In this document: piece after piece, positions 57,713-64,000 of the stretch | Numbering within the stretch: the stretch's first letter is position 1 | How the letters are laid out: every line of letters begins with the position of its first letter | Source of the DNA: Malaya genurostris | Taxonomy: Eukaryota > Arthropoda > Insecta > Diptera > Culicidae | Direction: 5' to 3' | DNA: 64,000 nucleotides | Assembly: GCF_030247185.1 (NCBI RefSeq) | Contig: NC_080572.1 | Location: 156,491,080-156,555,079 of the forward strand | Made by a program: the position numbers and the translations under genes | The notes under the pieces: model-generated | What the model was told of the DNA's origin: nothing | The model's database searches: none | Seen by the model: the letters and a program-made list of their open reading frames with translations, nothing else

Positions 57713-59018
57713 CCCACATTATCGAAATGACGGAATGAGCAATGAAATCTTACTCGACTGCATGATTTTTTAGTGCTCGATCGGTTCAGTGCTAGAATTT
57801 TCGCCTGAGTTGACTGCTCGATCAACCTGATTGACAGTGACATTTTAAATGTCATTGAATATTCGCTCATTTTATGAATGTGTTAGTGTGAAATTTATGC
57901 GACTTAAGCCATTTCACTACACTCCAGCTAGAGGAATGGATGATGCTGACTAAGGTAGGCCGTTTTGTTAATTTCCAGCGAATTTCAATAGTTTATGTTG
58001 GGATTCTAAGAAGAACTGGTTATTTACTAGTTCTGTATATCCGAAAAACATGAAGATTTAAACTTGTATATTCAGTTATATAATGTTTTCGTTCAAAAAT
58101 AAACTGAAAATCAGCACGAAAACGTGCAAAATCAGGAAAGAATAAGAAGAAGACGAATTGACAATTCAGTCCGCATCTTCTCACTCAATTCTGAATGATT
58201 TCCGAATCAACCGGTTGTAGGCGAACCGGTTCATTCGGAATCAGTTGTTGCACTGGAGTTGGAATTGATTCGGAATCCATTATGATTTCCACATGAAATT
58301 CCGAATGAAAATTTCTCACCGATTCGGAATTGATTCGGAATCCATTCGGATCTGCCCACATTATCGAAATGACGGAATGAGCAATGAATTCTTACTCGAC
58401 TGCATGATTTTTTAGTGCTCGATCGGTTCAGTGCAAGAATTTTCGCCTGAGTTGGCTGCTCGATCAACCTGATTGACAATGACATTATAAATGTCATTGA
58501 ATATTCGCTCATTTTATGAATGTGTTAGTGTGAAATTTAAGCGACTTAAGCCATTTCACTACACTCCAGCTAGAGGAATGGATGATGCTGACTAAGGTAA
58601 GCCGTTTTGTTAATTTCCAGCGAATTTCAATGGTTTATGTTGGGATTCTAAGAAGAACTGGTTATTTACTAGTTCTGTATATCCGAAAAACATGAAGATT
58701 TAAATTTGTATTTACAGTTATATAATGTTTTCGTTTAAAAATAAACTGAAAATCAGAACGAAAACGTGCAAAATCAGGAAAGAAGAAGAAGAAAACGAAT
58801 TGACAATTCAGTCCGCATCTTCTCACTCAATTCCGAATGATTTCCGAATCAACCGGTTGTAGGCGAACCGGTTCATTCGGAATCGGTTGTTGCACTGGAG
58901 TTGGAATTGATTCGGAATCCATTATGATTTCCACATGAAATTCCGAATGAAAATTTCTCGCCGATTCGGAATTGATTCGGAATCCATTCGGATCTGATAA
59001 TGTGGGTGATAATGTGGG
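57713..59018. mobile_element. CCCACATTATC-family MITE split by another copy, TSD TT
   Basis: Left part 57713-58354; the right terminus is only TGATAATGTGGG at 59007-59018, after the inserted copy. Flanked by TT on both sides (57711-57712, 59019-59020). Confidence 0.75.
58355..59006. mobile_element. CCCACATTATC-family MITE, 652 bp, inserted in a sister copy (TSD TG)
   Basis: Complete copy with both 11-base ends, lodged in the right terminus of the preceding MITE; TG is duplicated at the junctions. This nested insertion gives a 2-base duplication independent of the TT cases. Confidence 0.78.
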
Positions 59019-59653
59019 TTGTTGTGGGTTCAATTTTACACTGAGGTAAAACATTTTTGACTCATATTCATACACTGCGAAAAATGCATATAGAATTTCG
59101 CAAGCTATGAACTAATGAACCAAGTAGAAGTCAGTCCCATTGCGTGATATCATAAATCAAATAAACATAGATTTCTCACAGTACGGTGACACTAACAGCA
59201 CCTCTAGTGACAAACGGGTGTACTTTTTTCCATCAGCTACTGTGGTTGTGTTAAATGCGCAGGCAACTTTTTGCATGCATTTTAGGAGCATTTACGCACC
59301 CATTCTCCACCAGACGGTGCTTTTGGTGTCACGAGTTGCTCAACTACATTACTATTACACTGGGAAATCTATGTTTATTTGATTTATGGTGATATAGAGT
59401 TTCATGAACGATTTTATGTCTTTCTCAACTGTTCCCTTGGCATTGCAGTGTTTTTTATTGCATATATGTCTTCGATAATTGGCACGATGCGGCTCGACAA
59501 AATTCACTGGGTTATTTCGACATACTCACACTAGCATTAACCTTTCAACTGCTGAAAATAGCCTCACCAACACATTCGCACGTGGATTGGACTCTAGGGC
59601 CGCCGTTCATTTTTACCGGGCATACACTGAAAATAATTCTATCACTACTACTA
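59019..59653 (+). repeat. Repeat unit C, copy 2, plus a short unit A end
   Basis: Matches 53360-53682 apart from the MITE at 59151-59388, then ends in 'GGGCCGCCGTTCATTTTTAC', the end of unit A. Confidence 0.7.
59151..59388. mobile_element. 238-bp MITE, TSD GTGATAT
   Basis: Inverted ends CATAAATCAAATAAACATAG (25 bases in full) flanked by GTGATAT on both sides (59144-59150, 59389-59395). The paralogous unit near 53477-53483 has one GTGATAT and no insert, proving the insertion. Confidence 0.92.
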
Positions 59654-60291
59654 CCCACATTATCGAAATGACGGAATGCGTAATGAATTCTTACTCGACT
59701 GCATGATTTTTCAGTGCTCGATCGGTTCAGTGCTAGAATTTTCGCCTGAGTTGGCTGCTCGATCAACCTGATTGACATTGACATTATAAATGTCATTGAA
59801 TATTCGCTCATTTTATGAATGTGTTAGTGTAAAATTTAGGCGACTTAGGCCATTTCATTACTCTCCAGCTAGAGGAATGGATGATGCTGACTAAGGTAGG
59901 CTGTTTTGTTAATTTCCAGCGAATTTCAACAGTTTATGTTGGAATTCTAAGAAGAACTGGTTATTTACTAGTTCTGTATATCCGAAAAACATGAAGATTT
60001 CAATGTGTATAATCAGTTATGTAATGTTTTCATTTAAAAATAAACTGAAAGTCAGCACGAAAACGTGCAAAATCGGGAAAGAAGAAGAAGAAGACAAATT
60101 GACAATTCAGTCCGCATCTTCTTACTTAATTCCGACTGATTTCCGAATCAACCGGTTGTAGGCGAAATTCATTCGGAATCGGTTGTTGCACTGGAGTTGG
60201 AATTGATTCGGAATTCATTATGATTTCCACATGAAATTCCGAATGAAAATTTCTCGCCGATTCGGAATCCATTCGGATCTGATAATGTGGG
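59654..60291. mobile_element. CCCACATTATC-family MITE, 638 bp, TSD TA
   Basis: Both 11-base ends intact; flanked by TA on both sides within a palindromic TACTACTA/TAGTAGTA context. Confidence 0.82.
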
Positions 60292-61278
60292 TAGTAGTAC
60301 TACTTCCCACTTGTACGCGGGGAGAATTCTGTCAGAATTCCGGCAAAAGTCTGGCAACAATGCAACAACCGTTTCCGGCAAAGAATTTCTCCTAGCGGTT
60401 ATTAACGGTTCTTTTCTGTCGGATTCTTACCATACAAGATTGGCAGAATCGTTTTGAGTCGGTTCTACATTGTAAGCGTCTTGATTTTATTTTTTCAATA
60501 AAAGATACATATGAAAGGCAATAAGTTATTGCCCTTCATATATACTAATCATGGGAAATGTTATTGCCAATAACATTACTTTCTCACTACCAAACATTCC
60601 CATATTTCAATCTCATTTACCTCGTCTCAAGATTCGTGTTTTGTACGTACATGCGTACATGACGAATATCAAATGAAGTCGAATAAAAAAAGAGAAAAGA
60701 AGAGGAGGGAAATAAACAAGACACTCACGGCGAGATAATAACGCAATTTCGCCTGGACAATTTTGACAGCAGCCGGAATGCAGCCAGCCTTTTTGACGGT
60801 TACCAGAATTCCTCACAAGCGGGTCGGTGACTATAATTACACAACCCATCTGAAGAATTTACTCCAGATTACTAATGAACTATAAAATCGAACCGATATT
60901 ATGCACAGTATCATTTCCTGGATTGTACCATGTCAAGACTTTGTCCACACATTAAACGTTTTAATGTGGAACACATTTTTGTTTTCTATATAGGGTGCAA
61001 ACTAGAAACTCAAGAAAATAGACGTAGAAATGTGGTCAGGTTTTGTACAATTACAGCTCAGTCAATTTTGTTTCAATTATCAATATCATGAAATATTTCT
61101 ACATATTGTTTTGAATTTTCATAGCTATGTATTTTTAATTGTATATCATTGAAATGTTGATTAATAGCTAGCAGTGTCCTATCTTGTCTGCAAAAAATCT
61201 CCCGCATACCGGATTTCCCTGCCATAGACGACGCTTTTGAAGGAGTGAGCGATATATCGAAGGGAAAGCACCGCTCTG
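60292..61278. other. No gene; contains inverted partner of 50217-50307
   Basis: Reverse copy of 'GTGAGGAATTCT' to 'GGCGAAATTGCG' at about 60740-60825. Nothing else recognised. Confidence 0.5.
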
Positions 61279-61360
61279 ATTGGTCAATCGATGCAAAAGC
61301 GAAGCTGTTGGAAGCACGCGAATCTATAAATAGAAGCGAAGTTATAGCTAACGTTTCAGT
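61279..61360 (+). promoter_or_regulatory. Orphan RNA polymerase II promoter (CCAAT, TATA, initiator)
   Basis: Inverted CCAAT box (ATTGG, 61279-61283), TATAAATA at 61325-61332 and initiator TCAGT at 61356-61360, with TATA-to-initiator-A spacing of 33. The arrangement resembles insect histone promoters, but no histone frame follows in the next 700 bases. Confidence 0.5.
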
Positions 61361-61607
61361 GCTTCGCGTAGCTTGCTAGAGGTAGGTTGCTGCTAGACAG
61401 CAAGACAAAAAGTGCCTTAAAACAATTTGAAGCTTTAATTGGTATGCTCTGATCTTGTGTCATGCAAGTTCGGATGAAATTCCATGTCATGCCGTTTCGC
61501 CTGAGAAATTGACAACTACCGCAGGGTAAATTTGGAGTGAATAAGATTAACTTTCAATTTATTAAATAGTGTCACTATTTATGTACCATTTAATTCCACT
61601 ATTTCAC

Positions 61608-61790
61608 CGACGACACGACCTGCCACTCGACTATCAAAACTGTATCGCAAATCTAACTACCCCTCAGTAACTGGTAATGTCAAAACGAAATCGCTTGAAA
61701 AAATGTTGGAACTGGCAACACAAGTTGGAAAATTATTGATTTTGAAAAACAGTTACCAGTACTAATAGTACTGTTGTTGTACCGTTGAAT
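61608..61790. mobile_element. Solo end of the CGACGACACGACC family
   Basis: CGACGACACGACCTGCCACTC plus about 120 bases matching the 44053 and 49308 ends ('AACTACCCCTCAGTAACT', 'TGGCAACACA'); the opposite end is not found, so the copy is truncated. Confidence 0.75.
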
Positions 61791-61877
61791 TCCACTATGT
61801 TATATCACGTCATTACACTCTCACAAAGTCACTATTTTCACAGTCACTATTTTTCCGAAAGTGTATCAAACGTTATA

Positions 61878-61926
61878 ATACAGATACGTATTTCGGAATG
61901 CTATTTGCATCCTTCTTCAGTGTATC
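61878..61926 (-). ncRNA. Hammerhead ribozyme motif of the Penelope-like element
   Basis: Minus strand, in order: GATACA (stem I), CTGAAGA (conserved core CUGANGA), AGGATGC with loop AAATA and GCATTCC (stem II, 6 pairs including one G-U, with an A-C mismatch at the base), GAAA, then TACGTATC forming a loop-less stem III ending in AUC (a valid NUH cleavage triplet), then TGTATT closing stem I. The short stem III is as known for hammerheads of Penelope-like elements. It lies about 130 bases 3' of the RT frame. Confidence 0.75.
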
Positions 61927-62052
61927 GGTTTTATAAGTTTATTGAAAGAATGCTGCAATGAAGTTCCTTTTATACAAACTTAAGTAGGTAGAAACGTAAG
62001 TAGGTAAACCACAAAATGAAAGGTAAAAACAGGTAACAGAAAACTGGAAGAG

Positions 62053-64000
62053 TTAAGTGTTTTCTATGTTTGTTTTTATCTTGGATATGGGTAGTAACTG
62101 GAAAAGCCAAGAAGATCTATTCCCTTGGTCTCGGTTTAATAAAGAGATGGAGTTATTTTTGAAAATTTCTAAACTTTCTGCTGAATCTAATTTCCATGGA
62201 TTGGAAATTTGTCTTAAGATTTTTATGTCATTAGTAGAGAGTTCATGATCTTCAAAAAAGGCATGTTCTGCTACTTTTGACTTGAAGTGATGTGGTAGTC
62301 CCTTTTCCAATTCTTTGGATGCTTTCGCTATTTCTGAGATATGTTCCTTGAAACGAATGTCCAGTGTTCTCTTTGTTTGTCCGATGTATATTTTATCGCA
62401 ATGAGGACACGAGATTTTGTATACCCCAGACTTTTTCAAATTCTCTGTAGGATCTTTTGTAGAACCTAGTAGAGTTTTCAATTGGTAGTTCATACTGCTG
62501 AACACTAAATCTAAACCAAATTTTCTTAGTTTTGATTTTAGTGGGTGTGAAATGTTTTGATTGAAGTCCACTGATATTCTTTTAAAATTTTCAGAAGGGG
62601 GGGTCAAAGTTGTAAGTGATTGTTTTTTCAACAGTCTTAATTTTTTATCGAAGATGGTTTGAATTGTATGCTCTGGATATCCATTGAACTTTCCAATTTC
62701 GAAAATAAAGTTTTTCTCTTTTATCGCAGCATCTTTTCTAAGGGGCAAGGATAGCATTCTGTGAATCATATGGTGGAATGCTGCCATTTTGTGTTGATGG
62801 GGATGATTAGAAGTATTTGGTATGACACGGTCCGTATTGGTTGGCTTCCTATATATTTCGAAAGTTAAGGATTTTGCCTCCCGGACAATAAGAATATCCA
62901 AGAAAGGTAAACTGTTGTCTTTCTCTTCCTCATAGGTGAATTTAATATTTTTATGTAAATTATTAATTATTTCTAAAAAGTTCGATAAATCGTTGCGTTT
63001 GATGATGCAAAATATATCATCTACGTATCTCCACCAGCGATTAGGTAATAATCCCTGCTTATTTAGAAGTTCTTCAAGGTTTGCCATGAATAATTCACAT
63101 AAAAACGGGGAGAGTGGATTGCCCATTGGTGCCCCTTGTAATTGTTTATAAAATTCCCCTCTGAATTTGAAATAATTTACATCCATACAAAGCCGGGTTA
63201 GAGTAAGATAAGACCGTACTTTGCATTTCCATAAACTACTACTATTTTGTTGAAGTAACCAATCTTCCAACAGATTGATTGAGTCCTTCACTGGGACACT
63301 TGGGAATAAGGCGGTTACATCGAAAGATACCATCATTTCGTCATCTTTGATATCGCCTGAATTCTGAAGTTGAGTAACGAATGTCTGTGTGTTAGGAACT
63401 AATTTACTGAAGAATTTTTTTGGCATAGATTGGAATTCTTTTACTAGCCATTTGGATATTTTTTGAGTTGGGGCCCCTACTGAAGAAATGATTTCCCTTA
63501 TTTCGTTACCAGGTTTATGAACCTTTGGTAGTCCTTTTATTTTGGATAAAGAAGGGTTAGAAACTTTGAGACTACTGAGATTGATATCGAAGTTTGGGTT
63601 GCATTCATGAAGAGTTTTATCTACTTTTTTAATAATATCTGGAAGGGGGTCGGCTCTTTGTTTCCTATAAGGGCCGTCATTGATTTTTTTAATTATCAGA
63701 TTATCATAATCTTCTTTGTCCATAATTACCACTTTGTTTCCCTTATCAGCCTTAACATAAAATACAGGCTTTTCCCGCAATTGTTTCACTATTTCTTTAT
63801 CACCCATATTTTGTTGATTTTTCAGTGAGGTATTTTTAATGATACCAGCTACAATAGTTCTGGCATCATTAATTTGAGAAAAAGAAAGATTACAGTTATT
63901 TAAGCCTGTTTCTACGTCTATAATAACTTGTTCGAGATTTACTTTAGAAGAAATTGCATAATTTAACCCAAGATTGAGAAGTTTTGTTTGTTTGTTGGTA
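62053..64000 (-). CDS. Penelope-like retroelement RT with GIY-YIG endonuclease (5' end outside window)
   Basis: A single open frame runs from the window edge to 62053. From the Met at 63807 the reverse transcriptase includes 'SFDVTALFPSV' (catalytic Asp 163), 'QGAPMGNPLSPFL' and YVDD at 261-264. The C-terminal GIY-YIG nuclease shows GVY at 461-463, a CPHC zinc-type pair (C467, C470), YIG at 474-476, Arg 485 and a 'LLNRDQG' Asn motif near the end. The frame continues upstream of that Met with family-like sequence ('VETGLNNCNLSFSQIND'), so the true start is beyond 64000. RT plus GIY-YIG defines Penelope-like elements. No stop or frameshift is seen in 1.95 kb, so this copy may be recent. Confidence 0.92.
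   Translation of the reverse strand, partial: TNKQTKLLNLGLNYAISSKVNLEQVIIDVETGLNNCNLSFSQINDARTIVAGIIKNTSLKNQQNMGDKEIVKQLREKPVFYVKADKGNKVVIMDKEDYDNLIIKKINDGPYRKQRADPLPDIIKKVDKTLHECNPNFDINLSSLKVSNPSLSKIKGLPKVHKPGNEIREIISSVGAPTQKISKWLVKEFQSMPKKFFSKLVPNTQTFVTQLQNSGDIKDDEMMVSFDVTALFPSVPVKDSINLLEDWLLQQNSSSLWKCKVRSYLTLTRLCMDVNYFKFRGEFYKQLQGAPMGNPLSPFLCELFMANLEELLNKQGLLPNRWWRYVDDIFCIIKRNDLSNFLEIINNLHKNIKFTYEEEKDNSLPFLDILIVREAKSLTFEIYRKPTNTDRVIPNTSNHPHQHKMAAFHHMIHRMLSLPLRKDAAIKEKNFIFEIGKFNGYPEHTIQTIFDKKLRLLKKQSLTTLTPPSENFKRISVDFNQNISHPLKSKLRKFGLDLVFSSMNYQLKTLLGSTKDPTENLKKSGVYKISCPHCDKIYIGQTKRTLDIRFKEHISEIAKASKELEKGLPHHFKSKVAEHAFFEDHELSTNDIKILRQISNPWKLDSAESLEIFKNNSISLLNRDQGNRSSWLFQLLPISKIKTNIENT

Overview
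The window is repeat-dominated DNA from an insect, most likely a culicine mosquito (Aedes/Culex group). That placement is inference. It rests on the mix of an insect errantivirus, I-, R1- and CR1/Jockey-type non-LTR retrotransposons, a Penelope-like element, hAT, mariner and Harbinger-type DNA elements, and on intergenic repeats of a style I know from mosquito genomes: 168-base units ending in a CA-rich tail followed by a 'CTCGTCGAACTGAGTCGA' motif. I see no intact conserved host gene, no tRNA or rRNA and no CRISPR.

Layout. 1-3.2 kb: small palindrome, 75-base tandem array, dead hAT transposase (minus). 3.9-8.9 kb: nearly complete I-type non-LTR retrotransposon (minus) with three breaks. 9.8-11.5 kb: R1-clade fragment (plus) and mariner fragment (minus). 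12-19.7 kb: mosquito intergenic repeats, several palindromic MITEs and a 168-base satellite. 19.85-23.4 kb: CR1/Jockey-type RT pseudogene (minus) split by a TA-flanked element. 26.2-37.7 kb: minus-strand errantivirus-like genes (env; RNase H/integrase; protease/RT; gag). Between env and pol lie a second gag fragment and, on the plus strand, an unrecognised two-exon gene with its own promoter-like elements and poly(A) signal. 38.3-38.7 and 50.4-51.0 kb: two opposite-strand copies of the 5' end of an MBT-repeat gene, with exon 1, intron and start of exon 2. 39.2-40.8 kb: hAT-type non-autonomous element. 41.2-49.3 kb: three-level nest, namely an outer element with 7-base target duplications, a 5-kb fold-back element with CACAGTG ends and a 5-base duplication, and an inner member of the outer family. 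49.6-60.3 kb: mosaic of recurring repeat units, including a MITE family with CCCACATTATC ends and 2-base duplications; one longer member carries a 147-codon ORF. 61.2-61.4 kb: orphan CCAAT/TATA/initiator promoter. 61.9-64 kb: Penelope-like retroelement with an open RT-GIY-YIG reading frame running off the window and a hammerhead ribozyme motif beside it.

The clearest candidates for something undescribed are the two-exon gene at 29.9-30.5 kb, the nested fold-back element with an RSS-like heptamer, the transduplicated MBT exons and the ORF-bearing MITE parent. Target-site calls are strongest where the window itself contains an uninterrupted copy of the same site; four insertions are proved that way.
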